NCBI GenBank assembly: GCA_021821025.1
Contig: JAKACY010000004.1
Coordinates: forward strand, 1-34,046
Direction: 5' to 3'
Length of the DNA: 34,046 nucleotides
Source of the DNA: Bacillota bacterium
GTDB taxonomy: Bacteria; Bacillota; Bacilli; Alicyclobacillales; SLC66
Part shown: piece by piece, positions 24,068 through 32,577 of the stretch
Numbering within the stretch: position 1 is the stretch's first letter
Layout: each line of letters opens with the position of its first letter
The notes under the pieces: model-generated
Databases searched by the model: none
Seen by the model: the letters and a program-made list of their open reading frames with translations, nothing else
Told to the model about the DNA's origin: nothing
Program-made: the position numbers and the translations under genes

Positions 24068-26733
24068 TTAGAGTGTCACAAGAAGAGGTTGGCATTCGCC
24101 GCGGACAATTGACGGTGTTCTTAGGATCGGCATCAGGTGTGGGTAAGACGCGCGCTATGATACTGGCGGCACGAGAAAAGCAGCGGCTGGGGCGGCGTGT
24201 CGTGCTGGGATGTTTAGAGCAAGATTATGTTCGAAGGTGGGGCGATGCAGCGGTTGATCTGCCGACGATCGCGCAAAAACGTCACTTTCATAATGGTCAC
24301 ATAGGGGTTGAGTTAGATGCCGAGGCGATCTTGCTCCATCGGCCCGACCTTGTTCTGGTGGATGGACTGGCAACTCCTAATCCCTTAGGGTCGCTGCATC
24401 CACGGCGGTACATGGATGTCGATGACCTCTTATCGGCCGGAATTGATGTATATACGACGCTCAATATCCACGAGGTGGAGAGTCTCAGAGATATCGTTGC
24501 ACAAGTGGCTGGCATACAGGTTGATCAGGCAGTTCCAGATTCATTCTTGGATCGCGGGGCTCACTTCCAACTGGTAGATCTCCCGACAGATGAACTGATT
24601 GAGTTCTGCCTGAAGAGAAACGATGTCGTTCAGACTGATGCGATGCGGCGCTTTTATCGGCCGGGCAATATCTCCGCGTTTCGAGAACTTGCAATGCGCT
24701 ACGTTGCGTCACATGTGGATCGGGATCTTGAGCACTACATGGCGTTTCAAGACATAAAGGGACCTTGGCCGGTCGCGGAAAAACTGATGGTATGCGTGAG
24801 TGCAAGTCCTTTCTCAGAGCGACTCATTCGCATTGGGCGCCAAATGGCCGCAAGTTTAAAATCAGATTGGATGGCTGTACATGTTGAAACGCCGCGTTCA
24901 TTTCGAGCAGAGCCAGGCCTTGCTGATACGTTAACGAGAAATTTAGCGCTCGCGGAAGAACTTGGGGCTGAAGTGGTTTCTATTTCTGGTCATGATGTCG
25001 CGAGGGAATTGTTAGACTTGGCTCAACATCGAAATGTTTTGCAGATTGTGATTGGAAAACCTAGCAGGATCCCGTTTTGGGATTGGCTGCGGCCTTCCGT
25101 GGTAAACCGAGTGGTGCAAGAGGCTGAAGGCATTAGCGTCCACCTGATTCCGGGGCGACCTGGTCGCGCTTTGAACGTCAAGCCACTGCGTCTGCAACCG
25201 CGATCTTCATCCTCGTCGTATACCATCGCGACACTTCTCGTGGCTATACTGACGCTCGCTTTACAGCTCTTAGCGATCAAAACAGGTTTGGTGAACATCG
25301 CGCTGGTATATCTGTTGCCGGTGTTGGTCTGCGCGGTCCGCTACGGGTTCGGTCCGGCGATTTACGCTTCAGTGATCGGCGTGTTATCGTTTGATTTTTT
25401 CTTCGTTCCACCTGTATTGAGTTTTTCGGTGTCAGACTTGCGATATTTAGTCTCGTTTGCCGTCTTTCTCGCTGTGGCTGTCCTGACTGCCAGTCTGTCC
25501 GCGAGGCTGCGGCTTCAGCTTTTTCGCAGCAACCAACGAGAGAGGAGCAACGCGGCTTTGTACGGTCTGAGCCGACAGATGACTGCGGCTTCGGATTTGG
25601 AATCCATTTACAATGGGCTGGTTCGACATGCGAACGATACGTTTTCGGTCCCAGTCGTGCTTTTTTTGCAAGATGAGTCGTCCACTCGGTTACGCTTGGC
25701 AAAACAGTCGGATCCTTCATCTGCATTTGGCAGTTCGGATGCTGACTTGGCATTGGCGACTTGGGCATTTACTCACGTAGAGACTGCTGGCAGAGGCACG
25801 CATACTTTACGTGAGTCAGCGGGCCTGTGCTTGCCGCTGAAGGCTGATCACGAGATACAGGGTATTTTGGCGATTTATTTCGATGATTCAGATTCTTCCT
25901 TGATGCCTGAACGGATCAGATTAGCTGAGGCGCTTGTCGATGTAGCTTCGATGGCCATCGTTCGCATCAAATTGGAAGAAGAAGCGAAAGTGGCGCACCT
26001 TACGGCTGAGTCTGAGCGCTTAAGAACGGCGCTGCTAGATTCGATTTCCCATGAACTGCGCACGCCGCTCACTGCTATCATCGGATCTGTAACAGGCATG
26101 ATTGAGTCTGGCGAGAAGTTTTCTTTAGGCGACCAGAGAGAGCTTTTGCTTACGATTCGTGACGGTGCGATGCGGATGAACCGTTTGGTGGTCAATTTGC
26201 TCGGAATGGTGAGGTTGGAAAGCGGGATGCTGCGACTGCGCAAAGAGTGGTGCGATATGGCAGACATCGTCGGTGTGGCCTTAAAGCAGGTAAAAGATGC
26301 ACTGCAAAACAGGAGGATTCAGGTCCAAATCGCAGAGGATTTGCCGATGATCCCAGCTGACGATGTCTTAGTTGAACAGGTCTTAGTAAATGTTCTCAGT
26401 AATGCAATCAAATATTCTGTTGACGGATCGCAGATTGGCCTGAATGTTTGTTATGCAGACCAGTCTATTTGCGTTTCGGTTAGTGACGCTGGGATCGGCA
26501 TCGCCGAGGATGAATTGCCGCACGTTTTCGATAAGTTTTATCGGGCCCGCAGAGCCAGGCGCGTACCAGGGACGGGGCTTGGTCTTGCGATTTGCAAGGG
26601 GATTGTCGAGGCGCATGGTGGAACGATTGCAATCAAGAATGCGCGACCGCAAGGCGTGGAGGTTACGATTCGCCTACCGGCTTGCACTAGGCATGACATT
26701 GTTATAGAAGAAGGAGACAGTGAAGATGTCTGA
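24064..26733 (+). CDS. kdpD: Full-length KdpD-type sensor histidine kinase (degenerate N-terminal nucleotide-binding domain)
   Basis: KdpD N-terminal domain, USP, DUF4118-like four-TM region, GAF-like region, HisKA SISHELRTPLTAIIGS, HATPase DAGIGIAEDELPHVFDKFYR...GTGLGLAICKGIVEAHGG; GTGA overlap with the preceding gene. Confidence 0.95.
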   Translation: MIRVSQEEVGIRRGQLTVFLGSASGVGKTRAMILAAREKQRLGRRVVLGCLEQDYVRRWGDAAVDLPTIAQKRHFHNGHIGVELDAEAILLHRPDLVLVDGLATPNPLGSLHPRRYMDVDDLLSAGIDVYTTLNIHEVESLRDIVAQVAGIQVDQAVPDSFLDRGAHFQLVDLPTDELIEFCLKRNDVVQTDAMRRFYRPGNISAFRELAMRYVASHVDRDLEHYMAFQDIKGPWPVAEKLMVCVSASPFSERLIRIGRQMAASLKSDWMAVHVETPRSFRAEPGLADTLTRNLALAEELGAEVVSISGHDVARELLDLAQHRNVLQIVIGKPSRIPFWDWLRPSVVNRVVQEAEGISVHLIPGRPGRALNVKPLRLQPRSSSSSYTIATLLVAILTLALQLLAIKTGLVNIALVYLLPVLVCAVRYGFGPAIYASVIGVLSFDFFFVPPVLSFSVSDLRYLVSFAVFLAVAVLTASLSARLRLQLFRSNQRERSNAALYGLSRQMTAASDLESIYNGLVRHANDTFSVPVVLFLQDESSTRLRLAKQSDPSSAFGSSDADLALATWAFTHVETAGRGTHTLRESAGLCLPLKADHEIQGILAIYFDDSDSSLMPERIRLAEALVDVASMAIVRIKLEEEAKVAHLTAESERLRTALLDSISHELRTPLTAIIGSVTGMIESGEKFSLGDQRELLLTIRDGAMRMNRLVVNLLGMVRLESGMLRLRKEWCDMADIVGVALKQVKDALQNRRIQVQIAEDLPMIPADDVLVEQVLVNVLSNAIKYSVDGSQIGLNVCYADQSICVSVSDAGIGIAEDELPHVFDKFYRARRARRVPGTGLGLAICKGIVEAHGGTIAIKNARPQGVEVTIRLPACTRHDIVIEEGDSEDV

Positions 26734-27421
26734 AGACGGGGCTATCATATTGGTCATCGATGATGAACCTCAGATGAGAAAACTGCTCAAAGTAACCTTG
26801 CAAGCGCACGGCTATCAGGTGGTGGAAGCTGCCACGGGTATGGATGGGTTACGTGAAGCCACGACGGCCCATCCCGATCTTATCGTACTCGACTTGGGAT
26901 TACCTGATATGGAGGGGATCGACTTATTAGCTCAGATTAGAGAGTGGTCACAGATCCCAGTGATCGTTGTCACCGCACGGGATCGCGAGGATGAGAAAAT
27001 TAGGGCGCTAGATGGTGGAGCAGACGACTATGTTACAAAACCCTTTGGCATGGGGGAATTGGTTGCTCGAATTAGGGTTGCACTGCGCCATGTTGCGAAT
27101 GTGGTGAATGAACCAGTGATGCGTGTTGGACACCTCGTGATCGATCTTGCACAGCGAGGGGTTGAAAAAGACGGGGAAAGAGTAAAGCTTACCAAGACCG
27201 AGTACGACCTACTAAAAGTGCTGGCGGTCAATGCGGGACGGATCATGACGCATCGACAACTTTTGCAGCAAGTGTGGGGCGGTCAAGCTTATGACACAGC
27301 CAGCCATTATTTAAGAATTTACATTGGACATTTGCGCAAAAAATTGGAGGATGACCCGACGCGGCCGCAGATGATCGTTACTGAGCCTGGTATTGGGTAC
27401 CGACTTGTGACTGATGAATAA
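26720..27421 (+). CDS. kdpE: KdpE response regulator (GTG 26720 or ATG 26726)
   Basis: OmpR-family receiver and winged helix (LVIDDEPQMRKLLKVTLQAHGYQV...LDLGLPDMEG...GADDYVTKPFGMGELVARIRVALR). Confidence 0.95.
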   Translation: MKMSEDGAIILVIDDEPQMRKLLKVTLQAHGYQVVEAATGMDGLREATTAHPDLIVLDLGLPDMEGIDLLAQIREWSQIPVIVVTARDREDEKIRALDGGADDYVTKPFGMGELVARIRVALRHVANVVNEPVMRVGHLVIDLAQRGVEKDGERVKLTKTEYDLLKVLAVNAGRIMTHRQLLQQVWGGQAYDTASHYLRIYIGHLRKKLEDDPTRPQMIVTEPGIGYRLVTDE

Positions 27422-27484
27422 CATGGGTGCTGATCAGAACGAAAACCCTTAGGGGCATGCGACTGTTTGTCGTGTTTGTATGTC

Positions 27485-27511
27485 TTGACACTTGGGGTGG
27501 GGGGGTATAGT
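27485..27511 (+). promoter_or_regulatory. csoR-copA promoter with G-tract CsoR-type operator
   Basis: TTGACA 27485-27490, G-tract CTTGGGGTGGGGGGGTATAGTA, -10 TATAGT 27506-27511 (alternative TAGTAT 27508-27513 with 17-bp spacer). Confidence 0.65.
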
Positions 27512-27539
27512 ATTTTGGTGGAAGGGTGGAGGTGGGTCG

Positions 27540-27812
27540 ATGCACGCTTACCAGGAGAAGAGCGCTGATATGCTCGCGCGCCTTAAAAAGATTGAGGGTC
27601 AAACGCGTGGGATTCAAAAGATGATCGAGCAGGATCGCTACTGTGTGGACATTCTCTCGCAGCTGTCCTCGATTAAGGCAGCACTGACTCAAGTTGAGTT
27701 GATGCTGTTGGAGAGCCACACGCGCGGTTGTGTTTCAGACGCGATTCGGCAGGACAACGGAGAAGAAAAAATCTTAGAACTGATGCAGGTTATTCGGGCT
27801 TATGTGAAGTGA
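27540..27812 (+). CDS. csoR: CsoR-family copper-sensing repressor (ATG 27540 behind GGAGGTGG)
   Basis: RLKKIEGQTRGIQKMIEQDRYCVDILSQLSSIKAAL...ESHTRGCVSDAI; Cys...His-x3-Cys metal site pattern. Confidence 0.94.
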   Translation: MHAYQEKSADMLARLKKIEGQTRGIQKMIEQDRYCVDILSQLSSIKAALTQVELMLLESHTRGCVSDAIRQDNGEEKILELMQVIRAYVK

Positions 27813-27839
27813 CACAGTGCTGGAAGTGGGGTGTCAGAA

Positions 27840-30239
27840 ATGGCTGAAGCGGCGATGCAAACGCAAGCTCAGACGTTAAAATTAAATATTTCGGGTATGA
27901 CATGTGCTGCGTGTTCAGCCCGAATCGAGAAGAATTTGAACAAAGTTCCAGGTGTGCTGGGCGCGAATGTAAACCTTGCATCCGAGCAGGCGTCGATTTT
28001 GTTTGACCCGGCACAGGTGGCTCCCGAGTTATTTATTGAAACAGTGCGTAAAACTGGCTATGACGTGGCAAGTCAAAAGTTGGAGCTCGATATCGGCGGG
28101 ATGACCTGCGCCGCTTGTTCTGCTCGCATAGAGAAAAACCTCGGCAAGGCGCACGGCGTGGTATCTGCGAATGTGAATTTGGCCAGTGAAAAAGCGGTGG
28201 TGGAGTTCTTTCCAGGCCTTACAACTGCGCGTGACCTGATCGATGTCGTGGCGAGAACTGGGTATACGGTATCAGAGACAAACCTAGCGCAGATCGGTGA
28301 GGAACGAGAAGATCTCGTCAACGCGTATTCGCGCATGAAGTTCATGTTTATCTTAGGTGTCATTCTGAATATCCCATTATTTATACAGATGGTTAGCCAG
28401 TTTACCCCATGGGCGTTTATGTTGCCGGTGTGGATACAGTGGACTTTGGCGACACCGGTGCAGTTTGTGGTGGGATGGAGATTTTACAAAGGCGCATACC
28501 ATGCGCTTCGAGGTAAAGCCCCCAACATGGATGTGTTGGTTGCGCTCGGCACTACCGTAGCGTACGTGTACAGCGTCGTGCTGACATTATTGGGACGTAC
28601 AGGAACGCTGTATTATGATACGTCAGCGCTCATCGTGACGCTGATCTTACTAGGTAAGATGCTTGAACAAAAGGCAAAACGGCAGACGTCGGATGCCATC
28701 AAGAGCCTGATGAAGCTGCAGGCAAAGACAGCCCGCGTGATGAGAGATGGGCTAGAGGTCGAAGTGCCACTTGAAAGTGTATTGGTTGGAGATGAAGTCA
28801 TCGTTCGCCCTGGCGACAAGGTGCCGGTAGATGGCGTGATCGTCACGGGACGGTCTTCGGTCGATGAATCAATGCTGACAGGCGAGAGCGTGCCGATTTT
28901 GAAGGAAGTCGGAGACCCTGTGATCGGGGCTACGATCAACAAAGAGGGCTCTTTTCGCTTGCGTGCGACCAAAGTTGGTAAGGACACAGCGCTGGCGCAA
29001 ATCGTACGCATGGTGGACGAGGCGCAAGGATCAAAAGCGCCGATCCAACGGCTCGCAGATCAGATTTCAGGGATCTTTGTGCCGATAGTGCTTGCGATCG
29101 CGCTGGTTACGTTCATCATCTGGTATTTTATCGGGGGAGTTACGCCAGCCTTGATTCATGCTGTTGCAGTGCTTGTGATCGCATGTCCATGTTCGCTTGG
29201 ACTAGCGACGCCAACGGCGATCATGGTCAGCACAGGAAAAGGCATCTTGATCAAAGGTGGCGAGTCGCTAGAACAGGCGCATAAGATCACCACGGTGGTT
29301 CTCGATAAGACGGGGACGATCACCAAAGGGCGACCAGAGGTGACAGATGTCGAGCGATTCTCGGATTTATCTGAAGAGCAGGTGATGTACTATGCCGCCA
29401 GTGCGGAAAATGGCTCGGAACATCCCTTGGGGCAGTCGATTGTCAGTTATGCGCAGTCGATAGGCGTAAGCTTCCCGGGGGCGTCACACTTTGAGGCGCT
29501 ACCTGGGTATGGCATCGAAGCGACTGTCGATGGACAGTCTGTGTTCGTTGGGAATCTTGCGATGATGGAGCGCCACAGTATCGAAGTGTCAACTCAAAGT
29601 ACAGTGCGGATGCACGCGCTTGAATCGCATGGAAAGACGGCCATGCTAGTCGCGGTGCATGGCCGATTAGCCGGGGTCGTCGCCGTGGCGGATACTGTGA
29701 AAGACACATCAGCTCGTGCGATTGCAAAGCTGCATGACATGGGTGTCGATGTATTTATGGTAACAGGTGACAATGAGCGGACAGCCCTCGCGATTGCACA
29801 TGAGGTTGGCTTAGATGATGCACACGTGATGGCTGGTGTATTGCCTGGGGATAAGGTTGTAAAGCTCGATTCGCTGAAAAAAGAGGGCAAAGTTGTGGCA
29901 ATGGTAGGCGACGGGATCAACGATGCGCCGGCGTTAGCCGCAGCAGATGTAGGGCTTGCCATGGGTACAGGAGCAGATGTGGCCATGGAGGCCGCGGATG
30001 TAACCCTGATGCGCGGAGACCTTGGCAGCATCGTGGAAGCGATCGCTTTGTCTCGCGCCACCATGAGGAAGATTAGGCAAAACCTGTTCTGGGCATTTGG
30101 GTACAATACTTTAGGTATTCCGATCGCGGCCATAGGAGCTATCACACCCGTGATCGCGGGAGGTGCAATGGCGCTCAGCTCGGTCAGCGTTGTTAGCAAC
30201 TCTTTGTTACTCAAGCGCTTTGGCAAGCACCACTTTTAA
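27840..30239 (+). CDS. copA: Cu+-exporting P1B-type ATPase CopA
   Basis: Two N-terminal [18 protein letters not shown] domains, [54 protein letters not shown]. Confidence 0.97.
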   Translation: MAEAAMQTQAQTLKLNISGMTCAACSARIEKNLNKVPGVLGANVNLASEQASILFDPAQVAPELFIETVRKTGYDVASQKLELDIGGMTCAACSARIEKNLGKAHGVVSANVNLASEKAVVEFFPGLTTARDLIDVVARTGYTVSETNLAQIGEEREDLVNAYSRMKFMFILGVILNIPLFIQMVSQFTPWAFMLPVWIQWTLATPVQFVVGWRFYKGAYHALRGKAPNMDVLVALGTTVAYVYSVVLTLLGRTGTLYYDTSALIVTLILLGKMLEQKAKRQTSDAIKSLMKLQAKTARVMRDGLEVEVPLESVLVGDEVIVRPGDKVPVDGVIVTGRSSVDESMLTGESVPILKEVGDPVIGATINKEGSFRLRATKVGKDTALAQIVRMVDEAQGSKAPIQRLADQISGIFVPIVLAIALVTFIIWYFIGGVTPALIHAVAVLVIACPCSLGLATPTAIMVSTGKGILIKGGESLEQAHKITTVVLDKTGTITKGRPEVTDVERFSDLSEEQVMYYAASAENGSEHPLGQSIVSYAQSIGVSFPGASHFEALPGYGIEATVDGQSVFVGNLAMMERHSIEVSTQSTVRMHALESHGKTAMLVAVHGRLAGVVAVADTVKDTSARAIAKLHDMGVDVFMVTGDNERTALAIAHEVGLDDAHVMAGVLPGDKVVKLDSLKKEGKVVAMVGDGINDAPALAAADVGLAMGTGADVAMEAADVTLMRGDLGSIVEAIALSRATMRKIRQNLFWAFGYNTLGIPIAAIGAITPVIAGGAMALSSVSVVSNSLLLKRFGKHHF

Positions 30240-30264
30240 TATGTTTTAGAAGTGAGGGAGAACC

Positions 30265-30951
30265 TTGAACACTGCAGTGCTTGTTGTCGACGATGAGGTA
30301 TATATGCGCCAATTGGTACGGATCCACCTGACTGGAGCGGGACACCATGTGCTAGAGGCTGGCAGCGGGCGAGCAGCGCTTGATGTGTTGGAAAAAGAGA
30401 AGGTCAGCCTTGTGGTGCTTGATGTGATGATGCCCGATATGGATGGTTGGGAAACATGCTCGAAGATTCGCGAGTTCTTTCCCAACCTGCCCGTGCTTAT
30501 GTTGACGGCGAGAACCGTAGTGGAAGATAAAGTGGCGGGGCTAAACATGGGCGCGGATGATTACCTGACGAAACCCTTCGATGCAAGGGAATTAGTGGCT
30601 AGAGTGGGAGCTTTGTTGCGTCGCACTACTGGTGAAATTTCTGCGTTGGTGTTTTCTGATATCGGCCTGTCGATCGATGTGGATGGTAGAACGGTTGAAG
30701 TTCTGGGGCAATCTATTCCAAGTACGCCGAAAGAGTTTGATTTACTCTTACTGCTTGCCAAGAGACCTGGCAAAACGTTCACACGTGAAGAATTGCTAGA
30801 ACTTGTTTGGGGCTTCGATTATTTTGGTGATAATCGGACGGTGGATAGTCATATTAAAAATATTAGGGAAAAATTAAGAAATGCTGGACTTGATCATGAT
30901 CCAATCGTTACCGTTTGGGGTGTTGGCTACAAATTCATAACCCAGGCCTAA
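30265..30951 (+). CDS. OmpR/PhoB-family response regulator (TTG start)
   Basis: VLVVDDEVYMRQLVRIHLTGAGHHV...LDVMMPDMDGWE...GADDYLTKPFDARELVARV plus winged-helix domain. Confidence 0.95.
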   Translation: MNTAVLVVDDEVYMRQLVRIHLTGAGHHVLEAGSGRAALDVLEKEKVSLVVLDVMMPDMDGWETCSKIREFFPNLPVLMLTARTVVEDKVAGLNMGADDYLTKPFDARELVARVGALLRRTTGEISALVFSDIGLSIDVDGRTVEVLGQSIPSTPKEFDLLLLLAKRPGKTFTREELLELVWGFDYFGDNRTVDSHIKNIREKLRNAGLDHDPIVTVWGVGYKFITQA

Positions 30952-30963
30952 AAATCATCACTA

Positions 30964-30991
30964 TTGACTATAGCTTATAGTCTACTATACT
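30964..30991 (+). promoter_or_regulatory. Putative promoter TTGACT-16-TATACT containing inverted repeat GACTATA-gct-TATAGTC
   Basis: TTGACT 30964-30969, TATACT 30986-30991; perfect 7-bp arms 30966-30972 and 30976-30982. Confidence 0.6.
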
Positions 30992-31084
30992 GTTGCCGAG
31001 CCTACAAAAAGGGTAGAGAATCAGTAAAAGAGAGTGGGCCCGATCCTCAAAACGATCGGCGTTGACGGATTATAAGCGAAACAG

Positions 31085-31453
31085 GTGAGTGATGTGGCAA
31101 CTGAGAACAAGCGCCGCGAGCAGCAAGGGAAGGACGTTATCGGTGAATGGGTTTGGTGTTCTTTGCAAAAAAAACACATCAATATCGACGCATGCTTTTA
31201 TTGCCCATTTCTTGAGTCTATCGATCTCGATCATAGAAAACGCACATTGACCTGCCATTCAAACGGGCTCATTGCAGAAGAAGATCGTGAAGCGTATGCT
31301 TTCATTCGGATTTTAAACGTTGCGGAACTATATGGTAATGTAAACCAGGTATGCAGAGAGATGGGCATTACGCGCTATCAGTTTTATAAATATAAGAGGA
31401 TTTATGAGCGGCAAGGCCTCGCGGGACTAAAGGCGATTCAGAAGTTGTTCTGA
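31085..31453 (+). CDS. Cys-rich N-terminal + helix-turn-helix protein (122 aa)
   Basis: WVWCSLQKKHINIDACFYCPFLESIDLDHRKRTLTCHSNG then ILNVAELYGNVNQVCREMGITRYQFYKYKRIYERQGLAGLKAI (HTH resembling transposase N-terminal HTHs); intact and in line with the flanking two-component genes. Confidence 0.75.
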   Translation: MSDVATENKRREQQGKDVIGEWVWCSLQKKHINIDACFYCPFLESIDLDHRKRTLTCHSNGLIAEEDREAYAFIRILNVAELYGNVNQVCREMGITRYQFYKYKRIYERQGLAGLKAIQKLF

Positions 31454-31495
31454 GTATACGACTGCGCCGATCATCAGAATAGGGGACTGGCAGGC

Positions 31496-32560
31496 ATGAT
31501 CGATGCCATTCGCAACAGCATCGCGATCAAGATCGGGCTCGCGATCATAGGGCTCGTCGTAGTCGTGTTGCTCGCGTTTTACGTATCGCTGCACCAATTG
31601 ATCGATCAAGTGTTAATACTTCAACGAGCTGCGCATTCGACGATCGATCAGATCGAGATATGGCTAGTCGAAGCTGGTATTGGTGCGGTCTTGATGGCAG
31701 TCGGTCTAACCTTTTTCTTAACGAATCGATTGATTCAACCCCTGGCAAGAATTGAATCCGCTGCCAGAGAGATTGAGAAGGGTGATTATATGATCAAGGT
31801 TCCAGTCCAAAGTGCAGATGAAATCGGGCGTTTAGGCGTATCGATCAATGACCTGGCGGAGCACCTTCATCATCTCGATACGTCAAGAAAAGAGTTCCTC
31901 GCAGATGTAGCGCACGAATTGCGAACACCTCTTACTTATATTAAAGGCTATAGTGAAGTGGTCTTTCAGAAAATGGCCCAGTCGCCCGAAGAAGAGCATG
32001 AATATTTGCGCATCATTTATGAACAATCGACACATGTGGAACACTTGATCGATGATTTATTTTCTCTTGCGCAATTGGATGAAGGGGCATGGAAGATCAT
32101 AAAGGAGCCGACTGATCTATTCGAACTCGTGCAACGCGTGGTGGCGAACCTTAAACCTCGTGCGGTACAGGCACAGATCAGCCTGATGTTTTTTGGTGAA
32201 TCTTTTGGCCCAATCATGGCAGATGCAGCAAGGATTGAACAGGCAGTTGCCAACTTGATTGATAACGCATTGCGCTACACGTGCGCTGGTGGGCGCATAG
32301 ACGTGCTTCTGAGGTTAACTGGGTCTGACTTTGTGGAGATTGCAGTTAAGGATACGGGCAGCGGGATACCCGAGGAGGATTTGCCGTATATTTTCGATCG
32401 GCTATACCGTGTTGATAAGTCGCGCTCACGGCGCCAAGGCGGAACAGGCTTGGGGCTCGCGATCGTCAAACAAATCACACAGGCACATGGTGGCTTTGTG
32501 TCCGTACAAAGTAAGGCAGGAGAAGGTACGACGATGATCATTAGGTTGCCATTTTACTAA
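31496..32560 (+). CDS. Sensor histidine kinase (2 TM, HAMP, HisKA, HATPase)
   Basis: Two TM segments, HAMP RLIQPLARIESAAREIEKGDY, HisKA FLADVAHELRTPLTYIKGYSE, DTGSGIPEEDLPYIFDRLYRVDKSRSRRQGGTGLGLAIVKQI. Confidence 0.95.
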   Translation: MIDAIRNSIAIKIGLAIIGLVVVVLLAFYVSLHQLIDQVLILQRAAHSTIDQIEIWLVEAGIGAVLMAVGLTFFLTNRLIQPLARIESAAREIEKGDYMIKVPVQSADEIGRLGVSINDLAEHLHHLDTSRKEFLADVAHELRTPLTYIKGYSEVVFQKMAQSPEEEHEYLRIIYEQSTHVEHLIDDLFSLAQLDEGAWKIIKEPTDLFELVQRVVANLKPRAVQAQISLMFFGESFGPIMADAARIEQAVANLIDNALRYTCAGGRIDVLLRLTGSDFVEIAVKDTGSGIPEEDLPYIFDRLYRVDKSRSRRQGGTGLGLAIVKQITQAHGGFVSVQSKAGEGTTMIIRLPFY

Positions 32561-32577
32561 AAGAGGTGGTGCATGTC

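Noticed and set aside
27440-27460. ACCCTTAGGGGC short dyad after kdpE as terminator
   Set aside because: Stem too short and no T-run.
31040-31059. CCGATC-ctcaaaac-GATCGG hairpin as a terminator after the response regulator
   Set aside because: No U-tract follows and it lies inside the leader of the Cys-HTH gene; at most a weak leader structure.
31085-31453. Transposase/IS fragment
   Set aside because: The HTH resembles IS-type HTHs, but the ORF is intact with its own promoter, a Cys-rich N-terminus, and no inverted repeats or catalytic domain nearby.
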